DNA of 64,000 nt, from assembly GCA_035771175.1 (NCBI GenBank), contig CM069590.1:31324821-31388820 (forward strand), read 5' to 3'. The first letter of the stretch is position 1. Every line of letters begins with the position of its first letter. Below, piece by piece: positions 11,398 to 22,103 of this stretch. Below the pieces are notes generated by a model. It did not search any database. It saw nothing but the letters and a program-made list of their open reading frames with translations, and had not been told where the DNA came from. A program made the position numbers and the translations under genes. Source of the DNA: Paratinospora sagittata. Lineage: Eukaryota > Streptophyta > Magnoliopsida > Ranunculales > Menispermaceae.

Positions 11398-11788
11398 TGT
11401 TATTTCAATGAACCCTATGACATGAATGTTTTGATGATTCCAAATATCTCCAATCTGTGTATCTAATGATCTTCTCAAGCATTTCAGATTAATCAAGAAT
11501 CAAGATCAAGGAACTATGCTTACAAGCCTATTGATCATCTCAAGTAAAGTTTTGAGTCTGTCAGTACTTAGAATGTAAAGTCTATCGATCAACTTACTTT
11601 CAGCAAGATTTTACCGTTTGCATATTTTGATCGTAACATTCTAATCATACCTTATGATTTCTAAAGTATCTGATTTAATCCGGAAACATTATGTTTTATC
11701 GAGCTTTAATCAAGAAATAAAAAATCATTTTTATAGAGTCTTTCAGGATGCTAATGTTTTAGCAACGCCCTCCGGGACTTGATGAGTC

Positions 11789-12299
11789 AGGACGCTGATA
11801 AAATATTAGGACGCTCAAGGTTGAATTGGACTAATTCATAAGGATGCTTACTTGTAGGTAGCAACCTTCCTTTTTTCAACCTTTAAAAACGTCAGGACGC
11901 TGACTATGTTTCAGCTTCCTGAAAGCTCTCTTTCTTTCTAAGTGATTTCTATCTTTAAGGACGTTGATAGTTATAAGTTGAATAAACTATCAGGACGCTA
12001 CTTGTGTATGAGCGCCCTCATCTTTGACAACTTAATAACTTTCAGGACGCTTACTGTCCATCAGCGAACTTAACATCTTTTAAGTTTGTTTGTAAACTGA
12101 TTTTAAATGTCAAGACGCTAACTCTTGAGTAGCGCCCTCATGTGTTTAATGTTTTAAAACAAAGCAGGACGCTAACTGCGAAGTAGCGCCCTCATGATTT
12201 AAATCGTTTAAATGTTAAAGCAAGTCAGGACGCTTACGATTCAGTGGCACCCTCACTTCATTGTTCAGTAGGACGTTGATGATCTATGAACGCCCTCAA
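11789..12299. repeat. Array of AGGACGCT / AGCGCCCT hairpin units in B LTR
   Basis: By eye, exact AGGACGCT occurs at 11789, 11808, 11894, 11992, 12043, 12166 and 12227, and exact AGCGCCCT at 12011, 12131 and 12185, with several one-base variants. Paired words lie 11-20 bp apart and could form stems of about 9 bp with a single mismatch. The same block recurs in the other B LTRs (about 18025-18535, 40820-41335, 60345-60780) and inverted at 1440-2110. Confidence 0.8.
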
Positions 12300-12980
12300 A
12301 GGAAAAAAATGACAGAAATGATATTTTTGTTGTTCTGACATGTACATCCTTTTTAGCCTCCTTTTCAGAATAACTTTTCGTACAAAATTATTTTTTTGTA
12401 TTTGTAAGAGATATTTTCTGATTCACGAACCACGTCCTCTAAAACTTTCCTTATTCGTGTATCTGGAGAAAATCAGAATATTCATGAAATGTGCAATTGC
12501 TATTTTCGTGATATATTCTAGTTGTTGTGAGTAAACGTTCATATTTAAAATTCAAATTCAAATGAACAACAACTTCATCTCTTCTAGTCTATATATACAG
12601 GCACTTAACAAACTGTTAAGATATCAAAAATTTTCACAGCCAAAACACTTTTCGAAAGTTAGTCGAATTTTCATCTGATTCAAAAAGCTTAAGTTACTCC
12701 AGTTTCAAAGCATTTTATTTAAATCATTACTTATTGAAAAGATTTTCATACTATGCTAACATTCTATCTTTATCTGCATATTTATTTGAAAGTTTGAACC
12801 GTTTTCACTCAAATTGTTCAGCACTGTTTTAACTTATATCATTCTTGCTGAAAAAGAAATTTGAGAGATAGTTCATAAGATACAGTTGTACTCAATTTCA
12901 TATCTTGGATATTGTATTAAGGTTGTAATAATAGTTAGATAAACTACTGAGTTAATATTCTTATATTCAACAAGCTTAGG

Positions 12981-13170
12981 TCTTCTGACACCCGTAAGTT
13001 GAGAAACGGTCCTCTCACCCCCATAAGTTGAGAAACGATAGTTCTCACACCCGTAAGTTGAGAGAGGTTAGGTTGGTCTCAAGCCTGCAAGTTGAGCAGT
13101 GTAACGGTTGTTCTCACACCCGCAAGTTGAGAAAAGGTGTAATGGTTTGATTCTCACCCGTAAGAGAATC
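12981..13170. repeat. Subterminal repeat of CTCACACCCGTAAGTTGAG
   Basis: Units of about 30 bp contain TTCTCACACCCGTAAGTTGA, and each can fold through TTCTCA...TGAGAA. Equivalents are at 19060-19215 and 54347-54600. The block lies between the promoter and the LTR end, so it should be present in the RNA leader. Confidence 0.75.
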
Positions 13171-13350
13171 CCTTAGTGATAAGGTTAAAAATCCTAACTG
13201 AGGAGGTTGCGTAGGCAAGTAGCTGAACCACTATAAATAGACTGTGCACATTTGCTTAATTTTCGCACTTTAATTTTGCCATTGTAATCAATTTTTAAAT
13301 TGTCTAAGTGTCCAATTCACCCCCCTCTTGGACATATCTAGGCCAACAAT

Positions 13351-13362
13351 TGGTGTCAAAGC
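13351..13362 (+). promoter_or_regulatory. B1 primer binding site (initiator tRNA-Met type)
   Basis: TGGTGTCAAAGC starts 2 bp after the LTR end. It differs at two positions from TGGTATCAGAGC, the complement of the plant initiator tRNA-Met 3' end. The B2 copy reads TGGTATCAGGGC. Confidence 0.8.
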
Positions 13363-13404
13363 AGTGTTGCTCTTCAAAGAAACTTCACAATTTCTTTGAT
13401 ATCA

Positions 13405-14540
13405 ATGGCAATGACCAGAAGCACTGTCATAGAAATAGGTCAACCTTTAGATAGACCACCTCTGTTCAATAGAGACTGGTTTGAAGATTGGATGATAAGG
13501 ATGAAATCCTTTCTACGATCTAAGGATATCAGTCTTTCGGAAATGGTTGTAAATGGCTACACCATACCAACAAGCCTATTGAGCTATGGACAAATAAGGA
13601 AAAACTAAATGATAAACTTAACGCTCAAGTTGTCTATGCCTTGTACTGTTCTCTACCTGAGGAAGAAGTAGAAAGGGTAGTTAATCTTGAGAGTGCCAAG
13701 GAGATTTGGGAAACACTCAAATCACTTCATTGTGAAAAGTTTAACATTCGAGATGAAAAGCTCAAAGAATCTGGTAGACTATTTGATGCCTTTGAGATAT
13801 CGGAGAATGAATCTCTCGATACGGCATGCAACAAATATCAATCTATTCTTGACAGAATGCAAGAATTGAATCAGGAAATACCTGCAGAAATAACTCTAGT
13901 ATATTTCTGTGATAAGCTTCCAAAGAAATGGAATGATAAGCTGACTATGTTAGCTAAATCTGTTGAACCATGGGAAATGAATCTAAAAGAGTTTCGTGAT
14001 CTCTTGCAAACTGTGGAAAGAAGGGATGAGACTAGAGACCCAGTTAGAACATTAGAAGAGCCAGTCGTTCGCTTTACGATTTTAGAAAGTGAGTCAGTTC
14101 ATGATAACCTGCAACGTTTTATACGTCAAGTAAATGAACTTGAATACTTTGGAAAAACCATATCTCATTCTACTTTAGTACATCATTTTTTTAACAGTTA
14201 TCCTGAGAACTGGAAATATAAAGTAGATTTTCTAAACGAGTTTTCAAATCCATTTGAAATTAGTTTTCAAGAAATTGATTACATTTTGAGTGGGTTAGAA
14301 AATTCATCTGAGAGAGAAGACATTCTTACAAATATACCAACCAAGAACGGAAGTGAAGTTGTTGATGATATATACACAATGAGTCATCAATCCTCAGCAG
14401 GCACATCCAGGACGTTCAATGAAAGACCTCGTGATAGAATGTCGAGAAGGAAGTCAGCATGGAGAACGAAGATAATGAACTATCTCAGCTACTTCAAAAT
14501 GAAACAGAGTGCTCAAGCCGAGGACTTTGCAGTACCTTGA
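13405..14540 (+). pseudogene. B1 gag, Copia UBN2-like with duplicated C-terminal half
   Basis: The start is MAMTRSTV at 13405. A W-F-E-D-W-M-I-R-M segment and E-S-A-K-E-I-W-E-T-L are typical of Copia gag (UBN2-like). A 1-nt loss relative to B2 near 13567 shifts the frame; the rest reads from 13641 to the stop at 14540. About 95 residues after the K-Y-Q-S-I-L segment, a second similar segment (N-L-Q-R-F-I-R-Q-V) repeats the pattern of a helix, a P-x-x-W-x-x-K motif and a closing helix. The basic tail reads KSAWRTKIMNYLSYFK. There is no CCHC knuckle. The product would be a capsid-like packaging protein, inactive here. Confidence 0.75.
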
Positions 14541-15177
14541 GGTAAAAGTAAAAAATTATGTAAAGGTATAAAAGTCACTCTCGTGACTAATGTTATTATC
14601 AGAATATACTTATCAGTGATAAATGATTGCCTTTAATCATGCAATGCTTAGAATGCTTAAATATTTTCGCTCATGATTAAATTATTGATGATTTGGTGAT
14701 GAAATATAACTTGTGATATTGTTTATTCAACCATACGATGCTTAAGATTAATTGGTCAAATCTGATTAATAGTAGTGCTTAAACTAACAACAAATGAGGA
14801 CACTAAAGCGCATACTAGCTCTAGTCTAAAAGAACGCTAGTTAGAAAAAAGACACTAATCGTTCGCAAATGTTAATTAAATTAAACCACCTTTAAAGACT
14901 AGGAAGCGACATATGCTAGTGTGTGTCAGGAGCGAGCTTATCGCTTTCTCACTATAAAACCAAACTTTTTGTAACCTAGCAGTCACTTTTCACCTTTTGT
15001 GCTCTAGGACACTTCGACGAGAACTTAATAGGAATCCTTTCAAAAATTGCCGCTAAATCTTCTTCTTTAACCTTTGGTAAATCCTGTTCTTTGTGCATTT
15101 CTGAATCCTCTAATTCCTACTGTATCAGTATTTGCGTTGTTTCCTTTTTTCTTCATTTCTTTTCATTTGATTTATAA
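14541..15177. other. B1 non-coding spacer between gag and ORF2
   Basis: No coding potential is seen. The region is alignable with B2 55974-56622, so it is a genuine part of the element and lies where pol would be in an autonomous Copia element. Confidence 0.6.
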
Positions 15178-16531
15178 ATGGCCCCCAAACCCGGAAAAGT
15201 TTTGCCCCTTCTCTGCAAGAAAGTGAGATGTTTCACCATTATCACCTCCAGATAGGAGTGTGGGACCAGGAACTGAACCAACTCAAGCCCAATTGGCTGA
15301 AGAACCCACACCATCTGTACCCACATCATTCAGCCTAAACTGACAGCAGGGGTAGTGTGAATGAATTAGACTTATTCTTAATCTGGTGCATTCTGGAAAA
15401 AAAGAAAGTGAATCTCGCCCACATTCTCATGCATGTGATGAATACAGTGGTTAGTAGAGGAGGAGGTCTTTTACTTGGTATGTATCTCACCACTCTGTTC
15501 GAGAGATGTGGTATTGATTTCAGTGGAGAAAGTTTCAAGGAAACCAGCAGATACAACTGCATTGGTCAAACCATTATAAAATTGATGAGATAAACTTATG
15601 TACCTCCATTGGACAAATGGCTTCCAATGTCAAATGTTCTACTTGAGGGTGAATCCAGTGGAAAGGATGAAATAAGAGGAGAAAATGTCTCAGCAATGGA
15701 GAGAGAAGCTGCCCAAGCTTCGACTACTCAAGAAGAACAGGCTGTGCAAGAGGAAGTTGCCTCCACAGCTAACATTGAGCAAGTTTCAATTGATGACGTG
15801 GAAATTGAACATGCAGAGCAAGTTGTTCATGCTGAAGAACATCTAATGGAAGAGGTGACCTAGATTGCTTAGGCCGTTGTTAAAGAACATCTGCATGAGT
15901 TAGAAAATGTTGATGCAATCTTGGAGGACATCACCAGAGAAAAAGTCAGTGAGGACTCTACCATGAAACATTTTGCAATGTTTTTTCATCTGTTGGAGAA
16001 GAAGGGTGTCAAAGCTCCACATGCACCACGAGCTCCAACCTTCACTCGACCTCAAGGACCTAAGGAGTTTGACAAACTTTGTGGCATACTAGAAAGTAAA
16101 GATGATGAAAAATCTGATGAAGAGTCGTTACATAGAATCAATCGATAAGTGTGTCTCCACCCCTAGATCCCTCATTAGAGACCTTTCCTGATCCTAAACG
16201 CAAGCGACCAATCAGGCCAAAATTTAAAGGTCATACAGTTTCTCCTGATTTTGCTCAAGGTCTTGCGGACCGGAAAGCTAAAGGCTTCAAACCTAGTCCA
16301 CCTCTTGATCCATTTAAATTTGGTGTTTCCAAGCATGCTCACAAAAACTTCATTGAAAAATCTGCGAAGGGTATTGTAATTGATGAATCTGTCAGTAGTG
16401 TGAGACAAAGCACGCGTGGTTCTTCAAGGCCACGAGCACCACCCAAGGAATTTGAACGTAGTTCTAGTGGATCCAAGAAGGATGAGGAGGCCGAAAGAAA
16501 AAGAAAAGGGAAGGGTCTCAGTACGAGCTAA
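15178..16531 (+). pseudogene. B1 ORF2, unknown protein, internally deleted
   Basis: The start MAPKPGK at 15178 matches MAPKPEK at 56623 in B2. Readable parts are a hydrophobic/helical region with L-A-H-I-L-M-H-V (15357-15593), a glutamate/glutamine-rich acidic region (15609-15863), F-D-K-L-C-G-I-L-E (about 16065-16100), and a basic proline-rich tail with K-R-P-I-R-P-K-F-K ending in a lysine-rich cluster (16151-16531). Relative to B2, about 0.47 kb is missing near 15320 and about 1.2 kb near 15954. Frameshifts and stops are present. The middle resembles sequences called putative plant transposon protein domains; this is from memory only. The position before the PPT is where SIRE-type elements carry env-like ORFs. 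Confidence 0.6.
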
Positions 16532-16813
16532 GCCTACCCTTTTTTTTGTTATTTTCAAAAGGGGGAGAAGAGAATGCAGATATTAAGGCTAAGTTAGCTC
16601 AAGAAAAGGAAAGCTATATGTAAGGGGGAGTTCTATCTAAGTTATTTTATTCATTCTTGTTTGTATATTGTATTGATTGCAACCTCTCTTGTAAATCTTT
16701 ATGATTGAAATCAGATAGAACAGACATGTCTGTAGATACTATTCTAAATTCGTTATATGTTTGAGTACATGAATATATTTATCTGCATGATCTATGAGTA
16801 TTTGAAATCATCA

Positions 16814-16826
16814 AAAAGGGGGAGAT
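16814..16826 (+). promoter_or_regulatory. B1 polypurine tract
   Basis: AAAAAGGGGGAGAT lies immediately before the 3' LTR start TGTTATTTC. Two further purine-rich tracts lie upstream (about 16556-16574 and 16621-16630), as in many Copia elements. Confidence 0.85.
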
Positions 16827-17075
16827 TGTTATTTCAATGAGCCCCATGACATGAATGTTTTGATGATTCCAAATATCTCCAATCTGTGTATCTAATGATC
16901 TTGTCAAGTGTTTCAGATTAATCAAGAATCAAGATCAAGGAACTGAGCTTAAAAGCCTATTGATCATCTCAAGTAAAGTTCCGAGTCTATCAGTACTTAG
17001 AATGTAAAGTTTATCGATCAACATACTTTCAGCAAGATTTTATCCTTTGCATGACTGGGAGTGGCAGAGATGTTT

Positions 17076-17426
17076 CTAGATTTTCCTAGAAGATTCCAGA
17101 GCAGAATCTTCGAAGCGAGGAAAAGGACATCCACAAAGGCTATTGGTCCTGTGAGCCATGGGAGTGGCGATGCTCACATGGACAACCTTTTTAATTAACT
17201 CTTGGGATTCCTCATTTTCCTCAAATAGTGCCACCACCACATCTCGCTGATGTTTTGCCTTGGCTTCAAGCTCTTTCAGCCGGTTTTCGTGCTCGTTTAG
17301 CATGACAAGAACAGCTTGAACGCTGGAGGATAGAGAATCACTAAGCTTGGAAAACCTTTCCTCAAGAGACGATGCAGCAGGAAGCGGTGGCAGAGGTTTT
17401 TCGGCATGAAGTATTTCATTAGTGTC
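17076..17426 (-). pseudogene. Captured host-gene exon with splice acceptor
   Basis: On the minus strand TATTTCAG precedes an open 117-codon stretch beginning GAC ACT AAT and ending at a stop at 17076. The translation has a proline patch (EKPLPPLPAA), an amphipathic stretch (SSLEERFSKLSDSLSSSVQA) and a coiled-coil-like segment (LNEHENRLKELEAKAKHQ). Base composition is clearly richer in G+C than the flanking AT-rich DNA, and the upstream side looks intronic. It resembles no retroelement protein I know. I cannot name the source gene. The left edge coincides with the LTR breakpoint at about 17053. Confidence 0.65.
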
Positions 17427-17429
17427 CTG

Positions 17430-18024
17430 AAATACTCTTTAAAACAAGTTTTGACTCGCAATAAAATATACAATATATGCGAGCAAAAAGTCGATAAATT
17501 TCAAATTAAATATAAAAAATTAAATCATTTGAAATACCTTAAAATGTAAGATCAAAACATGCAAGTATGAAAGTGATTTGTGCATGATTTTGGAAACGTT
17601 TGAGCAATGTTGATTAGAGAGAGATATACCTTAAACACTTTGTGTATTTCTCATTTCTCATAATTGTTAAATCCAACTCTTCATTATGAGATCTTCAATA
17701 AAAGCTTTGCGCGGAGTTGAATGACTTGAACATTGATCGAGAGATGTAGTCTTGAAGCTTGATCGAATCGTTCGAGTGAAGGGATCTTGAAATCATGATG
17801 TGAACGTTGAAGTCCTTTTGATTAAGATGAACTTGACCGTTGGATGTGATCTTTGAGTTCCTTGATTGAGTCGTTCCTTGGCTTTTTGCTTTCCTTAGGT
17901 GCTTTGATGAAATCTTGATACACGCACGTTTAGCACCGAAAAGTATTTTGTTTGTGATCATCAAAATATATGTTATCACCGTATATTTAGGGACGAGCTA
18001 AGTGATGAACCGCATAGGTTAACC
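17430..18024. other. Remainder of foreign block in B1 3' LTR
   Basis: AT-rich sequence with no convincing gene. Part near 17440-17560 would be the intron preceding the captured exon. The 17830-18015 part loosely recalls Copia LTR ends (GTGATCATCAAAATA). A 95-codon minus-strand frame at 17695-17979 has no recognisable domain and is probably chance. Confidence 0.4.
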
Positions 18025-19406
18025 AGGATGCTGATAAAATATTAGGACGCTCAAGGTTTAATTGGACTAATTCATAAGGATGCTTACTTGTAAGTAGCAA
18101 CCTTCCTTTTGTCAACCTTTGAAAATGTCAGGACGCTGACTCAGTTTCAGCTCGCTAAAAGCTCTCTTTCTTTCTAAGTGATTTCTATCTTTAAGAACGC
18201 TGATAGTTATAAGTTGAATAAACTATCAGGACGCTACTTGTGTAGGAGTGCCCTCATCTTTGGAATCAACTTAATAACTTTCATGACGCTTATTGTCCAT
18301 TAACGAACATAACATATTTTAAGTTTGTTTTAAAATGATTTTAAATATCAAGACGCTAACTCTTGAGTAGCGCCCTCATGTGTTTAATGTTTTAAAACAA
18401 AGCAGGACGCTAACTACCAAAGTAGCGCCCTCATGATTTAAGTCTTTTAATTGTCAAAGCAAGTCAGGACGCTTACGATTCAATAGCGCCCTCACTTCAT
18501 TGTTCAGTAGGACGTTGATGATTTATGCACGCCCTTAAAGGAACAAAACGACATAAATGATATGTTTTTTCTTTTGACCTGTACATCCTTTTTAGCCACC
18601 TTTTCAGAACAACTTTTTCTACAAAATTAATTTTTTGTATTTGTAAGAGAAATTCTCTGATTCCCGAACCACGTTTTCTAAAACTTTTATTAACAAATTA
18701 TTAAGATACCAAAAATTCTCTAAGCCAAAACACTTTTCGAAAGTTAGTCAAATTTTCATCAGATTCAAAAAGCTTAAGTTATTCTAGTTTGAAAGCATTT
18801 TATTTGAATCATTACTTATTCAAAAGATTTTTATACTCTGTTAACATTTTATCTTAATCTATTTGAAAGTTTGAACTGTTTTCACTCAAATTGTTCAGGA
18901 CTATTTTTAACTTTTATCATTCTTGCTGATAGAGAAATTTGTGAGATAGTTCATAGGATACAGTTGTACTCAATTTCATATCTTGGATACTGTATCATGG
19001 TTGTGATAGTAGTTAGATAAACTACTGAGTTGATATTCTTGTATTCAACAAGGTTAGGTCTTCTCACACCCGTAAGTTGAGAAACGGTAGTTCTCATATC
19101 CGTAAGTTGAGAAAGGTTAGGTTGGTCTCAAGCCTGCAAGTTCAGCAGTGTAACGGTTGTTCTCACACCCGCAAGTTTAGAAAAGGTGTAACGCTTTGAT
19201 TCTCACCCGTAAGAGAATCCCTTAGTGATAAGGTTCAAAATCCTAGCTGAGGAGGTTAGGTAGTGGACGTAGGCAAGTAGCCGAACCACTATAAATCGAA
19301 TGTGCACATTTGCTTAATTTTTATACTTTATTTTTTCGATTGTAATCAATTTTTAAATTGTCTAAGTGTCCAATTCACCCCCCTTTTGGACATATCTGGG
19401 CCAACA

Positions 19407-20527
19407 ACCCTAGTTTACATCATAAACAACCCCAGCACATCCTCCAAATATGGCTTCTTTTCTTGAGCTTGATTATAAAAGTCGGGTGGAGGTTGCAATG
19501 TATTCCTCGTGTTGGCATAGGAGAAGTTCTCATGATTTCTGATGCTTGGGTGGTATTGATTCGGAACTCCTTGATTGTTTCTATAATTGTACCCCAGGTC
19601 GTTTATGTATTGAACTTCCTCCTCATGTGCTTCATTCCCCGAAGAACTCATATGTAAAGCCGCCGCCTTTTCAATAGACGGTTATGCACTTTGTGTAGTA
19701 AGTACAACAAGTTGGTTGGCAATGCTTGACATCTGTGGAGAGAAAGATGTGAATAGATCAACTTTATGTAAACTGACCACCCAGAACCTTATAAGTGTTG
19801 GTAGCCATATCCTCCAACATGTTCAGTGCCTCAGTAGTTGTCTTTGTCAACAATGATCCACCGGCCGCCACATCAACTAGTGTCCGTGTGGAGAACGCCA
19901 TCCCATTGTAGAACAATTGAATCTGTAGCCAATCTTGGAATCCGTGTTCAGGACACTTTCTCAAGAGTTCTTTGAACCTTTCTCATGCCTCATAAAGTGA
20001 CTTCGCCTCTTGTTGCTTGAATTGCCCAATCTCAGCTCTTAGTTGGGCGGTCTTGGCTAGTGGGAAGAACTTTTGTAAGAACTTTTGTACCATCTCATGC
20101 CATGTGGCAAGCTTTTAGGTTGCAAAGATTGCAACCATGCTCTTGCTTTGTCCCTTAAAGAAAAAGGGAACAATCTCAGTCGTATGGTGTCCTCAGTAAC
20201 ACCATTCTTCTTGACCGTATCATACATCTCCAAGAAGGTGGTGACGTCGATAGTAGGATCTTCAGTAGGCGACCCACCATACTGATGTTGTTGCACCATC
20301 GAGATCAACGCCACTTTCAGCTCAAAGTTGTTTGCGTTGATAAGAGCACGAATTATACTTGAATAATTCTCATTAATGACCGGCTTGAAGTAGTCTCTTA
20401 AGTTCAACTGATTTTGCTCATCCGCCATTGCTTTGGTTTCACTTCTTCTCTTTTGCCTCAGTCTTCCAAGAATACGTTCAATCTCGGGATCAAACAGTAG
20501 TACTTCAAAACTTCTTGCTCGTTGCAT
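19407..20527 (-). pseudogene. Element A gag, N-terminal and middle part
   Basis: The start MQRARSFEV is at 20527. Gag-domain sequence follows with L-R-L-F-P-F-S-L-R-D-K-A-R-A-W-L and then, after frame breaks, K-C-P-E-H-G-F-Q-D-W-L-Q-I-Q (19764-19964) and a tyrosine/asparagine-rich segment (19415-19651). It is collinear with element C gag 36731-38144. Stops or shifts occur near 20057, 19980 and 19660. B1 cuts it at 19407. Confidence 0.85.
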
Positions 20528-20686
20528 AAACTCCTGAAATCCTATAAAACAAAACCAAAGAAATAAACGAAGTATAAAGTATAAACAAAGAAAGAAAGAA
20601 AGAAAAATTCAAAAATTAAAACAAAAAAATAAAATCTAAATTAAAATCAGAGTTACTAACACAATAGTAGTGAAAACTAGTATTTA

Positions 20687-20708
20687 TCCCCAACAACGAT
20701 ACAAAAAA
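20687..20708 (-). promoter_or_regulatory. Element A primer binding site (tRNA-Asp-like, decayed)
   Basis: In sense orientation TTTTTTGTATCGTTGTTGGGGA follows the 5' LTR end after two bases. It looks like a CpG-decayed version of the tRNA-Asp-type PBS normal for Athila elements. The equivalent in C is at 36578-36599. Confidence 0.65.
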
Positions 20709-20710
20709 CT

Positions 20711-22098
20711 TGTTACACTCAAACCCGCAAGCGTACGATGTCAAGTTATAATATAGTCCGATAAGATATAAGGTATCATCCTCAGAGATTATTATTACAC
20801 TAGCTATCATGTTTTAACCCTAATTTTATCTAGACAATCGAAATCGAGTGATTAAAACAGTAATTAAAACAATTAACTATTAACTAACAATGCAACGTAA
20901 ATCAGATACGAAAATCGATGTTAGAACGGTCTAGAGGTTCGATGTCACCTCACTATCAACTATGCCATTATATCTATTTTTATCATTAAATCAGTCCTTC
21001 GTTTATAAGTCGGAAATCCTAACTTTTCTAATTCCCTACATAGAAGCAACAACTAGAGCATGTTATTGTCACATTGGCTTTCCACCGAACAACTCCAAAA
21101 GTTCTCGATCTCCTTGTGAGTATCACGATTTCCTAGGTTATATTTTCCAAATTCCAACCCAAGGTACCCTTTTTTGGAGCATCTACCTCCAATCTATGAT
21201 CATCTAATCCATGATGAATTGATCAAAAACATTACACTCAGAGAAATATAAATAAACTACATAAACTTTATTAACAATAATCAAACCATAAAACTAGACA
21301 TAGTATCAAGCTTGGATCAATCTACACCTCTAGAAAGAGGTTTAGTTCATAACTAAAGACATGAAAACATTAAACAATGGTTTGAACATGAATAAGAACA
21401 ATGGAAAACAAACTAGGATGTTGTAAAGATTGTGAATAGTCTTCAATGTAGATCTTCCTCTCCACTTCGCTCCAACCTTTATCCTCTTTTTCTCCACTCT
21501 ATGATGATTTAGAAACCCTAAAGAATGTTAAATATAGAGCCACAAGTCCATAGGAAGTCGTCCAAGAAGTGTCCAAGTCAAACTAGGAAAGTTCGCAACA
21601 AAATTAGAATGTTTCTATTTTGAATCACACATCCGCTTCCTTCCTCACCATTTTTCTCCTTATTTCCCACTCCAAATCAAAATACAAAAGTCATACAAAA
21701 TAGAAAGTTTGTCAAATCCCGGAGCCACGGCACCCACAAACTGGATTTTTGCACTGTTTCTACCACTCTCTTGTGGACTTAGCCAATTTTCCATGCCTTT
21801 TTGTCCTGATTTGCACGTGTATATTCAAGCAAACTTCATGCAACTTGTTTCCAACTTCCAAGTCTACTTTAAGTCCATCAAAACACCTTCAAAACAACCC
21901 AAATCAAGTGAGTATCATGCTTTAATAATGTCATGAACCAACCTATAAAAATCTAAACCGAAATAATTGAAAAACATTAAAACTTGACAAAACTATCAAA
22001 TAACCAAATTTATGGTAAACTAACCTAATATATGAACTAAATACCATAAAACACACATAAAATATGCTCTAAAACATATACTAAATTCCTACTTATCG
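20711..22098 (-). repeat. Element A 5' LTR
   Basis: It is the counterpart of 4855-8466 without the nested LTR and lacks two short segments present there. The sense 5' terminus is CGATAAG instead of TGATAAG, as inferred from the ACGGG duplication at 22099-22103. Confidence 0.9.
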
Positions 22099-22103
22099 AC
22101 GGG

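Larger units (their letters stand above)
11398..13348 (+). repeat. B1 5' LTR
   Basis: The LTR is 1,951 bp, TGTTAT...CCAACA. Landmarks in order are a TGATGATTCC start region, the AGGACGCT/AGCGCCCT hairpin block (11789-12299), a TATA box TATATATA at 12590-12597, a CTCACACCCGTAAGTTGAG repeat block (12981-13170), and a terminus CCCCCCTCTTGG. The order suggests U3, promoter, R and a repeat-rich U5. Confidence 0.9.
11398..19406 (+). mobile_element. Element B1: non-autonomous Copia-like retrotransposon with gag and ORF2
   Basis: The 5' LTR is 11398-13348, the iMet-like PBS 13351-13362, gag 13405-14540, ORF2 15178-16531, the PPT 16814-16826, and the 3' LTR 16827-19406. Both LTRs run TGTTATTTCAATGA...GGCCAACA. 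The insertion is in element A gag. Flanks are GCCCT (11393-11397) and ACCCT (19407-19411), a TSD with one mismatch. There is no protease, integrase, RT or RNase H. Its internal region is 3.5 kb against 5.2 kb in B2, because of two deletions in ORF2. Confidence 0.85.
16827..19406 (+). repeat. B1 3' LTR with internal replacement
   Basis: It matches the 5' LTR at both ends. Between about 17053 and 18024 it carries roughly 970 bp of foreign sequence in place of about 170 bp of the 5' LTR (11616-11785). The foreign block includes an apparent host exon. The section between the hairpin block and the TATA-region equivalents is also shortened near 18685. Confidence 0.85.
4855..22098 (-). mobile_element. 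Element A: Athila-like Ty3/Gypsy retrotransposon, pol-deleted, TSD ACGGG
   Basis: In sense (minus) orientation the order is 5' LTR (22098-20711), tRNA-Asp-like PBS, gag (20527 onward), B1 insertion (19406-11398), rest of gag, protease (to 10285), about 1.8 kb of non-coding DNA, PPT, and 3' LTR (8466-4855). The TSD ACGGG is perfect at 4850-4854 and 22099-22103. No RT, RNase H or integrase can be read between the protease and the 3' LTR, so it is a deletion derivative. The gag and protease frames match those of element C, which identifies the family. Confidence 0.85.

Noticed and set aside
10936..11496. 186-codon minus-strand frame as one protein
   Set aside because: Codons before 11397 are B1 LTR sequence fused by chance to the element A gag; only the part to 11397 is gag.
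11780..12300. Possible CRISPR-like array from regularly recurring short words
   Set aside because: Words are 8-9 bp, spacing is uneven, both orientations alternate, and they occur in plant LTRs; no cas genes and no repeat of CRISPR length.
17695..17979. 95-codon minus-strand frame near the captured exon
   Set aside because: No domain, AT-rich composition and no splice context; it may be LTR debris rather than a second exon.
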